A stretch of DNA of 64,000 nucleotides from Neostapfia colusana (Eukaryota; Streptophyta; Magnoliopsida; Poales; Poaceae). Each line of letters opens with the position of its first letter. Within the stretch, counting starts at the first letter, position 1. Below the pieces are notes generated by a model. That model was given only the letters and a program-made list of their open reading frames with translations. It was not told where the DNA came from and searched no databases. The stretch lies in the NCBI GenBank assembly GCA_030760725.1, contig JASWHV010000005.1, forward strand, positions 95,362,622 through 95,426,621, written 5' to 3'. Below are positions 44,860 through 57,500 of this stretch, in pieces. The position numbers and the translations under genes were made by a program.

Positions 44860-45247
44860 TTCTCTACCACCTGCTGCTAAAATTTGAAAGTAAGGTTCCA
44901 CTAATTAGGCGAGTCCTTTGCAACTTGTTTTTATCTCATGTACCCATCACCCCTCATGTAGAAGTTCCATGTTTAGGAGAGACGGGTCAGTCTTGCTGAG
45001 CCTTCGTGCTCACTGTTTGTGTTTGAAGCTTTTGCAGGGTTCTATGAGGAAGGGAGTCCCGAGGAGGAGACGGAACCCCAGGAGGGGAACCCCGTCGAGT
45101 GGGAGTCGTGCATGCCGCCGTGTTAGTGTGCGTGTGTGCTAGCAAGGACATGTACACGAGCTGAACGTGAACTTGATGCGTAGTCTACGCCCATGGGTGT
45201 AGACTGGACCTATTTTGATGTAAAAACGTTCATACACCACTTTATGT

Positions 45248-45253
45248 AATAAA
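45248..45253 (+). terminator. possible polyadenylation signal in the solo LTR
   Basis: AATAAA lies 100 bp before the LTR 3' end. The matching place in G1 reads AATACT. It suggests that transcripts end near the LTR end, making the R region very long. Confidence 0.4.
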
Positions 45254-45353
45254 AGTTTTGCTTCTGCTTTGTACCTTTGATGTGTGTTCAGTGCTGTGCA
45301 ACGCAGCACCCCTCAGCGTGATCCTGGCTCGACAAGACCGTGGGGTCGTGTCA

Positions 45354-45585
45354 CCCGAGCCTGCCACATAGCCTGTTTAGCGGCGGACCCCTCCCCATTT
45401 GCGGGGATGAGCTCCGAACACGCCACGTGGCCAGCGAGCCGTGGGAGTTGTCTTCGGCACTCTCTGTACACTGGAAATTGCTCCTTTTGGCTAACTTTTT
45501 TTTATTTTCTCGGTTTCAACTTATTTTAAAAGTGTTTTTCTACATGAAACATGAATACATACAGAACCCGAAAATGAGGGTGTCA
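45354..45585. repeat. remainder of the ACGTG array and end of the G4 LTR
   Basis: Starts with the second CCCGA copy. One more array unit (GCGGACCCCTCCCC, GGGGATGAGCTCCG, GCCACGTGGCC) ends near 45440. AT-rich sequence to the LTR end at 45585 follows (AATGAGGGTGTCA). Confidence 0.75.
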
Positions 45586-47281
45586 AAATCGATAAAGTCG
45601 TCCCTTCCACCCCGTCCTCCTGAAGAAGATGCTGGCAAATTTGTAACAAGAGGACTCTAGAAGTTTTGTGCCTTGAAGATGATCCCTAGGTAAACAATGA
45701 TACATGTTACAAGTATACTAACAGTTTATAGAAATGAAAGAGAACATAACGATAATATATACCTGTGTTCCAATGGGAAGAGTTTGTGAAGGCACATGTA
45801 GAGGTGAAGACATATGTAGCTGCGGGGGCTGCAGTAGTGGCGGCATGGCGGCAGGCAGTCCAAGCTAGGAAAAGTATCCCTAAAACTATTTTGAAATGTT
45901 TAGCTTCATTCTTCTACAAATATACATGCATCTCTTGGTTAACATAAATATTTGAACTCTTATATTAATGTACCTGCATCGCTTATTGCCACGTTGCCAG
46001 ATTCCAGAAGTACTCATATTGTGCTTTTATAAATTCGTCTTGTTGTTTCATGCGGTCTTCTTATAGCCTCAAGTGGTCCCTCAATGCAGCCTGCTCCTCC
46101 TCCATTTGTTTCAACCTGGACTCATTTCCTGTATGAGTACACCGAGAAGAGCTTTGTTCGCTCTGTGTTGACCGCGACTGCGAGAGAACCACATCGGTGT
46201 TCATGACACCATTGAACATCAAATACCTGCAATAGTGATATGTCATAATTATAAGTTGGCACTTAGAAAAATTGAAGTATGTGCATATATGAATATAAGT
46301 GGAGTAAGTTCACCTCCCGTGATGCTTTCCTCTATCGGATTCATACAAAGCTACTACGTCGACGTCTTCCTTTCTCCAATTGTAATCATCTCCATGACAT
46401 CGAATCATCTCTGCACCATATTTCTCCTACACAAAAAATAATTATAAAGCTACTATACAATAATTGTATTGTTTAATAATTAATTTTACTTATATGACAT
46501 ACCAAGTTCTGAGTGGCCGTTGGAGTGCACACTTGACTGTCATCTGTGCCCCTAGGCCCTCTTATATAAGCATCAATGAAAGAGGGTTCCTCACCACTTT
46601 GAGCAGCCTATATAGACATGTTCGAAATATAGTTACGCAAAATCTAATATAATAAGATTAAATTTTAAATGGACTAAACTCACCATCCGTTTCGAGAGAT
46701 GAATATGACTATCTCCACCGTAACGATGGAGAACTTCACCACCAGACTCACTGTTGATTCTCTTGGAGTTAGATTTGTCTCGATACTCACTCGATGCCCA
46801 ATAAGTACATTTTGAATAATAAGCATCAGCACACTTAACCATCCAAGGAATCATTACCTGACGGTATTGATCATCCTCTAGGTAAATTTTTGAAGCTCCC
46901 ATTTCCTTGTTCATCATCTGTCCAAGTTTCTCCTTATAGTACAAGCATACAGCTATGATCAAAGCATTGAAAATCATATCATTCACAACTTTACGTGCAA
47001 CTTTGTGTTTGTGTGCCCTAGACTCGAGAGCAGCATCATGATCATCGGGCAAGCGATATCGTTCCTATAAAAAACATAAAATTTGTATTACATAAAATAT
47101 TATTGACATAATTATGTTGCAGAGTGTATTGAAGGTATACCCAAAAATCATGCCAGACAGCCCCTGCCACATTTTCATGCACAACATGTGGAGCAATACA
47201 ATAGTGCTCCCAATTTATTGCAGGTTTCTCTTCACCTTTAATGTTCACAAGACCTGGATAATGATGATGATATATAGCACC
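45586..47281 (-). pseudogene. CACTA TNP1-like gene, 3' exons with Transposase_24 domain
   Basis: Continues the exon split by G5: YHHHYPGLVNI, INWEHYCIAP and GAVWHDFW to a donor at 47141. Further exons inferred from splice sites are 47064-46684, 46607-46503, 46426-46314, 46226-45974, 45879-45763 and 45685 to the G4 junction. The 47064-46684 exon matches the plant Transposase_24 pattern (YWASSEYRDKSNSKRIN, GGDSHIHLSKRM). Later exons hold SGEEPSFIDAYIRGPRG and a helical KQMEEEQAALRDHLRL, with an in-frame stop near 46063. The frame makes sense only when spliced. Confidence 0.82.
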
Positions 47282-50200
47282 TGTGGGGGCCCGACCCCGA
47301 TCACGGGGCCGTGCCACCTCGCCCGGGGATCGCATTGGGTGGTGTCGTGTTATGCGGCACCGAACAGCACACATATAAGGAACACTGTATTACATAAATC
47401 AAAAGCGGAAGCTTACAATTGTTCGTTGTAAATAATTTACATAAACTAGCTACAGCGGAAGTCTATAAACAGCTCACGTCGAATATCTAGGAGGCACTCG
47501 AGAAGAGGTCCAGCCCGCGGACTCCTCTCGCTAGCAACACGAAGACATGGCAGCGGCTAGGTTCTCCAAGTGTCACACGACTCAGAAGTTCCCGAGTCTC
47601 ACCGGACAACCTTCTTTATAGCGTCGAGGTTTACCTGCAAAACCACTTATATAGCAAGAGTGAGCACAAAGGCTCAGCAAGACTTAACCGTCTCTCCTAA
47701 GACGTGAAACTCTAGATGAAAGTAACCTAAGACCTAAACCCGTCATTTGCGAAAAGACTCGCCTACGAGTTCATCCTTAACTTTCAAATTTTAGCCATAA
47801 TAATAATAACCTTGCGATCAGCAACATTGGAACTCCACAATCAAACAAGAAACGCTTCATTCCAATGTTACTTGCCCCAAGGTAGAAAATAACTTTAGTT
47901 AGCTCTATCTCTACTTCAAACATGGTTTTCATGCAACTTAACATAATCATAGCAGCAATTATACTTTTGCAAACTGTTTCCACACAAGTTGATTACTACG
48001 TCACAACATGGAAACAAGCGGTACTCAATAACCGCGAGGGACGGTGATTCAAATCAAACATTACCCGGATAACTCGACACATACGCCCGCCTCTGAAGAC
48101 CCAACTCTGGCGTCCTTCATTACGTCGTATGTGGCAACCTTTGTCAGAACACTAGACTGTAGAACCGGTCGCGCCGTCTCGGGCTCATAGGTCTAACGAG
48201 ACGATGTGGTATGCCTCTACAACCCAGTGAACCTAGTACATCGGTTTCCTGGTTCCCATATATCAGTAAGCATCCGGTACACAACTCAATACTTGCTCCT
48301 GGACGCGGCATACGCATCGGTCCTTAACAGACACAGGCAGAGCTACTCAACCAAGACCTCGTCTTGTCGCAGCCTAACCCCTCTGCCCGGTCTCATCTTT
48401 AGAAATGTAAACTTTAGTTTGCTTCCTTCCCCAACCACACTTATGATATTCTGAACTATAGCTCGCGAGTAGTTTCCAACTACTCGTCTTCTACTGGATG
48501 CCCTAGTCTATTTAGCATGGCCTTATTCTACATCGATGACACAATTCTACCCTTGACCTCAGGGTTCATTTTTGGTTATGCAAGTGGGGTATAAAACATC
48601 CTTGACCTAATGCACATACAAACTGAGACCCATAGTAGTGAACAAAGTAAAAACTTTAGAAAATAACTTAAGTGCAAACCGGGGCTTACCTTGGTTTTGC
48701 AGGTGACTATGGTCAGATGATTATGAAGTTAGTTGCTGCTGATTTGAAGTTCAACTTCTGCCCTTCTTGCTTCTTGATCCAAGTTTCACCTTTCCTTCTT
48801 CAATTCCCACGTTTAATCACTACATGTTATGAATATGCATACATGTTCAATTACAAAATCTTTTGCTAACAAGTGCTAAAGACAAGTTTTTAAAACTGGA
48901 ACTCTGTTTAAGAATTTAAAATGAAACTGGGGGTGGTGGTTTGAGTGTGTGTTTAAGCACTATCTTCAAGTGAGAAGTGAGGTTCATCACTTGGGTGGGG
49001 GATCAACTAATGGTTGAACAGAACACTAATGATCTAAGGCTCCAATGGAGCTGAGAATTTGCTTGGGAGTTCCTTGTCACAAGAAAGTTCTCTGGACCAA
49101 AATTTAGAACATTTCACTAAGTGGATCACCCAGAACAATTCCCTAAGCATTTAGGCATAGAGGAATTAATTCTGAATAAATTTGCACTTTCATGCAAATT
49201 CAAGTGAACTACAATTTCAAGCATAGTTCAGAGAGTATGCCTGAATTTTACTAGGATTTTTGGAGCTAAGGAATGGCTAGAACTGAATTTCCAAGTTTTT
49301 GGAAATTCTCTGAAAATGTTTCTGTATTCATTTCAATACAGAAACTTAAAATCGGAATTACTCTAACTAAATCAACTCCAAATGAGCTGAAAATCTTACA
49401 GGAGTCTCCTAATATCCAAGAGAATATCCTGGCCAAATTTGGGGAATTTTGGATGAACCAAACTCCCTCTAAAATTCTTTTTCTGAAAAGCTTTAAAGAA
49501 TTTTCCAGAATTTTCTATGGGTTTTCATGCAAATTGGGTTGCATATTCGGATAGATCTTTTCATCCTGAATCCAACCCAATTTGAATCACTAAATTTGGA
49601 GGTTCCTAACAAAAGTTATGAGGTTCTAAAGTTTGAACTAAATCTGGAATTCAAATTAAATCGGGGAAATATTTAAACTCTGACAGTGGCCCCATCCCCA
49701 CGTGTCAACTGCTGGGATCGCGCCACACGGGGCCGCAGATCTTTTCCCGCGCCACCACACTGGATCACACGCCACAGCTGATCCGGATTTTTAATCTTCA
49801 GCTGCTGACACGTGGGCCCGGTGGGGGTCTTCTTCTTCCTCCCGCTCTCGCGCCTCCCCCTCGCCGGCACCCCACTGGAGCTCGCCGGACCCGGCTTCCT
49901 GGCCGTCCCTCGGCCGGAGACTCACCGCCTGGGGGTTTTCAGGGTCGGGGAACATGTCTACGGGGTTGGCTCGGGTTGCCAGTGGCCGGAAGTAGGCCGG
50001 CGACGAGCCGCGGCCTTCGGTGACGATCGGCGTTGTCGTCCGGCCCTTGTAGCCCGCTAACAGCTTAACCGAACTGCCCAAAAGCACCAGCAGAGGATAG
50101 GTTAGCTCGGTATAGCCTCAACGTGGCTCGGAAACGGCGGCAAGTGGGGGTTCACCGTGCACCCGAGAGTCCCCGCCATGATCGCCGCTCGGAAACTTCA

Positions 50201-52162
50201 AAATGGTCTGCTAATGTGGGGTTTCAAGCCAGGATTTGGGAGGGGATCGGGTCGTCCTCGAGTCTAGGTCCTTGGAGCACAGTTTAGTGACCTAAAGACG
50301 AGAAGGGAGTGAGAATTTGAAGAATTCATACCAGAACATCGCCCGGTGACTGCCGGCGAAGTTTTCCCAAGTTCTTGCTCGGTGGTTCACGGATTGCCTT
50401 GTGGTTTGGATGGAAGCAGCAGCGACCAGCAGCGCCCCGATGGCCGTCCTTGCTTGGGCATGACAATCCACGGAGCGAGCTGTCCGCGTGAACGACAAGC
50501 CGCGGTGGAGTTGGGTCACCGTGAATACGAGCCATGCTAGGGCGAGGGAGGCCGGAACCCGGCTGTTTTCTCTCCGAGGACGTGAGAGGAGCTCCCTCAG
50601 GACCATTTTGCGGCTTAGTGGAGTGGTTGCGTGGGGTTCGGTTGGTTCCCGGGGATCGACCGATTAAAGGCGGCAATTTTCTGGTCGGTTGCTCGCGAGG
50701 AGGTAAGGACACGGGAGTAGCTCGGTGTCACGAGGGGAATGATCACGCAGAGGGCAGCAGGGCCACGAGTAGCTCTCCAGCGCTGCTCAAGCAGCTGGGA
50801 GCTGGCGGCAAACCTCCCCCTCGGTGGCGCCTCGCGCTGGCTTCGGCTGTCCGGCGCCTTCGAGTGAAACAGGGAACCGGTTTGAGTCTGAACAGAGGAA
50901 AATATTGCTTAAGTGCTAAGTCTTCCCCTCTCCTCAATGACAATTGGGTCCCACTCATCTCCTTTCCCTAAATATCCAAATTTTGGCACATTGTAAACTT
51001 CAGCTTTTAGGGATCCAAATTCAAAGGCCATTTTGCCATTTGACAAGTTAAGACACAGTTTCAAATTTGAATTCAGATTTAGAGGAAATTTACAAGTCCC
51101 CTTGATATACATATCAAAGCACCTCCAAGTTTTCTCAAAATTTGTCTCCCTCATAATCTGGACCTGACGAATTCAAATATGCCATCTGATCCTTAAGTTG
51201 GCCATTGCAAATACAAATTTTGAAACAACAGTTTGAATCTCCTTTTTGGAAAGGGCCTTCTTTGCCTTGAAGTAGACCATTTAATTCAAACTGAAATTTA
51301 AGTCCTCTTTGGTGATGACCCATCTGAATTTGGGTGAAACACTTTGGTTTGCTCCTAGCCCATGCTTGATCAATCTTGGTCCCAAGCTGAACCGCACAAG
51401 TTCAATTTGACCATGCCCCTCAAATTTGAATTTGAAGGTGATCTCAAACAATGCTTTGAACAAATGGTATATGAGCTCAAACACTCTCCAATTTGGAACT
51501 TAAGCTCTTTAATACCTGAGGACTGCAATGGCCATCTCATATATATGCTTTTGGGCCATCAGACCATGAATGCTTTGCAAGGGTTCAAAAATGGGGTTTA
51601 AACTTCCCTCCCCTCTACTCATAGGGAATGTACATATGAGTTAGATTTTTGGGAGTGAAATCCTTCCCCGGGTTAACATGTGTTCAACAGGAGTTAAAGA
51701 AGATTTTTGCTCTTCCCACATGTCCATGTTTGAGTTTATCATTTTATGTGACATAACTCAAATCATTCCCTTGTCCTAACATGTTTGAATTCAGCATGAA
51801 CTCAACATGATCATAGTCCATTCCCTTTTGGCTCACCCTTAAATCAGAAAGTTGCCACCACATTCTCCTCAATTCAAATGTATGAGGCTCCAGGTGTATA
51901 CAAAAGTTTGGTGGCAAATTGAGCTGAGCCTTTGGGTCTAAAGACCTTATCTTTATTCTTTCTCATCCACATGTATGATTACACATGAGTTTATCTTCAC
52001 CTTGGTCCAACACATTCAAAGGCATGCTTGAACCCATGTGGTTGCACCTCATGTATACCATCCCATCTAAGAAAGTTTTTGTAAGTCCCATTTTTCGTGA
52101 ACAGAAACACAATGATGTTCAATCATCCGTTCCTTTGCATTCACGTTTTTGGGACTTTTACA
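47282..52162 (-). repeat. G5 3' LTR
   Basis: 4881 bp. Near-identical to 54553-59413 apart from scattered changes and an 18-bp segment (49644-49661) absent from the partner. The structured loop element is at 47823-47869 on the minus strand. It is homologous to G1 LTRs over most of its length but has its own U3. Confidence 0.94.
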
Positions 52163-52198
52163 TTCCTCCCCCCTTAAAAAGAATCTCGTCCCGAGATT
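52163..52198 (-). other. G5 polypurine tract and palindrome
   Basis: The minus strand reads AATCTCG-GGA-CGAGATT (52198-52182) then AAGGGGGGAGGAA next to the LTR, as in G1. Confidence 0.87.
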
Positions 52199-52985
52199 CC
52201 AATAGGAGAACGAGACGGGAGAGGTAATGCCAAGTGGTATGATGATAACAATTCCGGATAGTTCATGCAGAGGTAATCTTTGCTCTCCACATTGTTTCCT
52301 CCGTGGTATGATTACTCCACCCCACCTGGTAAAATCTTAATATCTGATTTCAGGTGTTCCGGATTCTTCTCATCGATAGTTTGAACCGGTCACTCGGAGT
52401 AGGTACGATCCGGCTTCAACTAGTCATGTTCTTCGGTGTGGACAGCGATGGTAGTTTTAAAGTACCTCCGTAGCTGTGACACATGCAATATGTCGTGAAT
52501 ACCAGCAAAGTTTGCCGGTAGTTCCATCCGGTAAGTCACAATCCCACACATCTCCGTGATAGCCGTCGAAATGCAATGGTCAATGCCTTTGACCATCATG
52601 ACTTTTCTCTCGGGATTGAACAGCCTCCAAGTTCGCTTCTATCGTTCGAAAACGGTCATCAGCTTTGTTGACTAACCAACCCCGATCAGTACCCTTCTGC
52701 CGTACTCACACCACTGTAGTGGCCTGCAGTCTAGAGCTTCATATTACGAGGTATCACTATATGGTCTTTAAACCATAGAGTACCCTCATTGTCCTTTATA
52801 GTGATGGCATTGAGTGAACGACAATCAACACTTAATCTTAGTGTCTCATTGTTCTTCTTAACGAACAGCGCAGAGCAACCCCAAGGTCATGAGCTTGGTT
52901 GTATCACACATTTGCTCATGGTTTCCCTTAGTTGCTTATTCAACCGTTCTCTTTGCTGTGCAGAACAGCCTCTTCTGTCCTAACC
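52199..52985 (-). pseudogene. G5 pol scraps: RT fragment joined to integrase fragments
   Basis: Reading right to left with frame changes: RT start (NKQLRETMSKCVIQP, WGCSALFVKKNNETLRL) at about 52960-52810. Then directly NEGTLWFKDHIVIPRNMKL, which in G1 pol lies at the start of integrase, so about 1.2 kb is missing between. Integrase C-terminal text (IEANLEAVQSREKS) and sequence resembling the end of the chromodomain region follow, with several stops. No gag or protease is left. Confidence 0.8.
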
Positions 52986-54552
52986 CAGATTTTGATCCGT
53001 TTAGAAGCATTTTCATAACTCAGATTGAATACCAAAGTTAAAGATAACTTCAATATCTTTCCAACGAGTATTCAAATGCCTCCGTATCACTTTTGGATCA
53101 ACGGTTATGATTGCTCAAAGTTGACAGAATTTCTGGATAAAATTTGCCAGCATCTCCTTTGTAGGTGGCAGACTTTATCACAGTTGTATATGCAGATACA
53201 ATATGAATCTGAACCAACTTTAAACTACAACAATGTTTCATATCTCATGACCTTTCCAACGGTGTATCATGGGCTCCTTAGGGATTTTTCTACAGGAAGT
53301 TATGGCTTAAAAACAGAAAGGTCCAGAGAGGTTTTGCTACTGTCCTGGTTCTGAACAGTTTGCCTTCAACTGGACTTTTCACCAACTTAACTTATGATTT
53401 TGCTCTAGAGGTCTACAAGAGAGTTGTGGAGCACTTGAAAATCCTTCCAGAACTGTATCATACAACTTAATTGGTTAAAGCTACTCATAGTTATGCTCTG
53501 TTAAAGTCCAGCAAGAATTCCTGCCAGAAACGAAGCACTCTGTTTTTGAAAACTTTAACACCTAGTTATACTCTCATTTGAGTCTTAGCTCAAAATTAGA
53601 GTTCAGTAACTAATATTTGTTTCAAACTTCCATTTTTAGTTGCAAGTTAGTTCATGAATCATTTCTTAATAGGGAAGAGGTTATTAAGTGTAGTACGATG
53701 TCGATGCACCGTAAGAACATGTCGGTACTACGTTGCCTCACCAAAGAAAATCCCACGCCGGATCATACCGGCATATATGTATTAGCAGTGGCACTAAGAC
53801 GGTCTCTCGCACACGTATACTACACGGGATACGTACGTGGTTAGTACCTGCAGAAGAACACTCAATAGTGGTGAACTCAAGGGTTTGTTTCATTTCAGGC
53901 AGTTCCATATTTAAAAGTAAATACAAACGCCCGTATCATTGCCATACGGCCGTCCTTGAGTTAAGTCACGTCTCAAAATATGTGATCGTGTTTCAACACC
54001 ACACGACGGGGAACCCGAGTATATCATGAATGGGTCGTCACGGTTGGGAATGTTATCAACCCAACGGATACCACCTAGTGCTCTGCAGGGCACGCCGATG
54101 GCAAGCGCTGCATATGTCCTCCTGGGCTATTTCTAGACGAACACACTATCGTGTTACTGACCACACGATGGGGTCTCCACTTACTTGCCTAATGCACGCT
54201 AGGGATCAGCGTTTCATATGAACTCAGGAACATGAAGAGTCCAAGAGTTTCATATTAACATCTCACACCAAGCTGTGAGATCTAGCCCTGAACCACTTTC
54301 CTCGTCAGGGGAGCTAACCGAAATTGAACCGCTTTCGGTGGCGTTCCTTACCATGCTTACCAGAACGTAGGTGCGTCGTTACATAATGAAAATTCAAAAT
54401 TAAAACACATATGTTAGTCTTGCCACTTTAAGTAACTATACTACTATAGTCCTTATGTGGGCCTAATATCGTTTCCTCACTGTATCCTAAGTTTTTGTCG
54501 TAATACGCTCCTTATTCCGTGCGCTATTACCAATGCGGCTCTGATACCACGC
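52986..54552 (-). other. G5 leader with primer binding site
   Basis: About 1.57 kb homologous in reverse to the G1 leader (7369-8914). The primer binding site TGGTATCAGAGCC is on the minus strand at 54549-54537. No coding sequence is recognised. Confidence 0.85.
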
Positions 54553-57500
54553 TGTGGGGGCCCGACCCCGATCACGGGGCCGTGCCGCCTCACCCGGGGA
54601 TCGCATTGGGTGGTGTCATGTTATGCGGCACCGAACAGCACACATATAAGGAACACTGTATTACATAAATCAAAAGCGGAAGCTTACAATTGTTCGTTGT
54701 AAATAATTTACATAAACTAGCTACAGCGGCTGTCTATAAACAGCTCACGTCGAATATCTAGGAGGCACTCGAGAAGAGGTCCAGCCCGCGGACTCCTCTC
54801 GCTAGCAACACGAAGACATGGCAGCGGCTAGGTTCTCCAAGTGTCACACGACTCGGAAGTTCCCGAGTCTCACCGGACAACCTTCTTTATAGCGTCGAGC
54901 TTTACCTGCAAAACCACTTATATAGCAAGAGTGAGCACAAAGGCTCAGCAAGACTTAACCGTCTCTCCTAAGACATGAAACTCTAGATGAAAGTAACCTA
55001 AGACCTAAACCTGTCATTTGCGAAAAGACCCGCCTACGAGTTCATCCTTAACTTTCAAATTTTAGCCATAATAATAATGACCTTGCGATCAGCAACATTG
55101 GAACTCCACAATCAAACAAGAAACGCTTCATTCCAATGTTACTTGCCCCAAGGTAGAAAATAACTTTAGTTAGCTCTATCTCTACTTCAAACATGGTTTT
55201 CATGCAACTTAACATAATCATATCAGCAATTATACTTTTGCAAACTGTTTCCACACAAGTTGATTACTACGTCACAACATGGAAGCAAGCAGTACTCAAT
55301 AACCGCGAGGGACGGTGATTCGAATCAAACACTACCCGGATAACTCGACACATACGCCCGCCTCTGAAGACCCAACTCTGGCGTCCTTCATTACGTCGTA
55401 TGTGGCAACCTTTCTCAGGACACTAGACTGTAGAACCGGTCGTGCCGTCTCGGGCTCATAGGTCTAACAAGACGATGTGGTATGCCTCTACAACCCAGTG
55501 AACCTGGTACATCGGTTTTCTGGTTTCCATATACCAGTAAGCATCCGGTACACAACTCAATACTTGCTCCTGGACGCGGCATACGTATCGGTCCTTAACC
55601 GACACAGGCAGAGCTACTCGACCAAGACCTCGTCTTGTCGCAGCCTAACCCCTCTGCCCGGTCTCATCTTTAGAAATGTAAACTTTAGTTTGCTTCCTTC
55701 CCCAACCACACTTATGATATTCTGAACTATAGCTCGCGAGTAGTTTCCAACTACTCGTCTTCTACCGGATGCCCTAGTCTATTTAGCATGGCCTTATTCT
55801 ACATCGATGACACAATTCTACCCTCGACCTCAGGGTTCATTTTTGGTTATGCAAGTGGGGTATAAAACATCCTTGACCTAATGCACATACAAACTGAGAC
55901 CCATAGTAGTGAACAAAGTAAAAACTTTAGAAAATAACTTAAGTGCAAACCGGGGCTTGCCTTGGTTTTGCAGGTGACTAAAGTCAGATAAGTTTGAAGT
56001 TAGTTGCTGATGCTGACTTGAAGCTTAATCCCTGCCTTCTTGCTCCTTGATCCAAGCTCCACTTCTTCTTTACTTCTCCACGTTTAATCACTACACGTTA
56101 TGAATATGCATACATGTTTAATTGTAAAACTTTTTGCTAACAGATGCTAAAGCAAAGTTTAAAACTGGAACTCTGTTTACGAATTTAAAATGGTACTGGG
56201 GTGGTGGTTTGGATGTGTGTTTAAGCACTATCATCAAGTGAGAAGTGAGGTTCATCACTTGGGTGGGGAATCAACTAATGGTTGAACAGAACACTAGTGA
56301 TCTAAGGCTCCAATGGAGCTGAGAATTTTCTTGGGAGTTCCTTGTCACAAGAAAGTTCTCTGGACCAAAATTCAGAACATTTCACTAAGTGGATCACCCA
56401 GAACAATTCCATAAGCATTTAGGCATAGAGGAATTAATTCTGAATAAATTTGCACTTTCATGCAAATGCAAGTGAACAACAATTTCAAGCATAGTTCAGA
56501 GAGTATGCCTGAATTTTCCTAGGATTTTTGGAGCTAAGGAATGGCTAGAACGGAATTTCCAAATTTTTGGAAATTCTCTGAAAATGTTTCTGTATTCATT
56601 TGAATACAGAAACTTAGAATCAGAATTACCCTAACTAAATCCACTCCAAATGAGATGAAAACTTTACAGGAGTCTCCTAATATCCTAGGGAATGTCCTGG
56701 CCAAATTTGGGGAATTTTGGATGAACCAAACTCCCTCTAAAATTCTTTTGCTGAAAAGTTTTAAAGAATTTTCCAGAATTTTCTATGGGTTTTCATGCAA
56801 ATTGGGTTGCATATTCGGATAGAACTTTTTTTCCTGAATCCAACCCAATTTGAATCACTAAATTTGGAGCTTCCTAACAAAAGTTATGAGGTTCTAAAGT
56901 TTGAACTAAATCGGGGAAATATTTAAACTCTGACAGTGGCCCCATCCCCACGTGTCAACCGCTGGGATCACGCCAAACGGGGCCGCAGATGTTTTCCCGC
57001 GCCACCACACTGGATAACACGCCACAGCTGATCCGGATTTTTAATCTTCAGCTGCTGACACGTGGGCCCGGTGGGGGTCTTCTTCTTCCTCCCGCTCTCG
57101 CGCCTCCCCCTCGCCGGCACTCCACTGGAGCTCGCCGGACCCGGCTTCCCGGCCGTCCCTCGGCCGGAGACTCGCCGCCTGGGGGTTTTCAGGGTCGGGG
57201 AACATGTCTACGGGGTTGGCTCCGGTTGCCATTGGCCGGAAGTAGGCTGGCGACGAGCCGCGGCCTTCGGTGACGATCGGTGTTGTCGCCCGGCCCTTGT
57301 AGCCCGCTAACAGCTCAACCAAACTGCCCAAAAGCACCAGCAGAGGATGGGTTAGCTCGGTAATAGCATCAACCTGGCTCAGAAACGGCGGCAAGTGGGG
57401 GTTCACCGTGCACCCGAGAGTCCCCACCATGATCGCTGCTCGGAAACTTCAAAATGGTCTGCTAATGTGGGGTTTCAAGCCAGGACTTGGGAGGGGATAG

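Larger units (their letters stand above)
41306..45353 (+). repeat. solo LTR of a G1-related gypsy family
   Basis: 4048 bp, starts TGTAAGGGCCTC, ends GGTCGTGTCA, flanked by CCCGA at 41301-41305 and 45354-45358. No primer site or coding sequence adjoins it. It parallels G1 LTRs in order: a GC-rich U3 block (about 41900-43150), an AT-rich middle, the structured loop element (44787-44859) and a terminal hairpin (45291-45309). An AATAAA lies at 45248-45253. It formed by recombination between the two LTRs of a full element. Open frames inside (for example 42768-43133) are unconvincing. Confidence 0.92.
36368..45585 (-). mobile_element. G4: Ty3/gypsy chromovirus, 5' half; rest displaced by the copia insertion
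   Basis: Sense is right to left: 5' LTR 45585-38332 (itself carrying a solo LTR), primer binding site 38328-38316, gag 37850 leftward, then protease up to 36368 where the copia 3' LTR begins. RT, integrase and the 3' LTR should lie left of the window, beyond the copia 5' end (inference). The right border at 45585 is set by the inverted-repeat-like ends (TGTGACGCCCTCA and TGACACCCTCA) and by CACTA coding sequence resuming at 45586. Its target duplication cannot be checked here. Confidence 0.85.
38332..45585 (-). repeat. G4 5' LTR, interrupted by a solo LTR
   Basis: Without the insert (41306-45353 plus one 5-bp duplication) the LTR is about 3.2 kb. It resembles the G2 LTR in places (for example near 39190-39300 versus 29855-29965). 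It carries hairpins at its sense 3' end, a TATA box at 40510-40503 and an ACGTG-rich tandem array in U3. Confidence 0.82.

Noticed and set aside
53000..54500. Possible separate gene in the G5 interior
   Set aside because: The region matches the G1 leader in reverse; short frames are not conserved.
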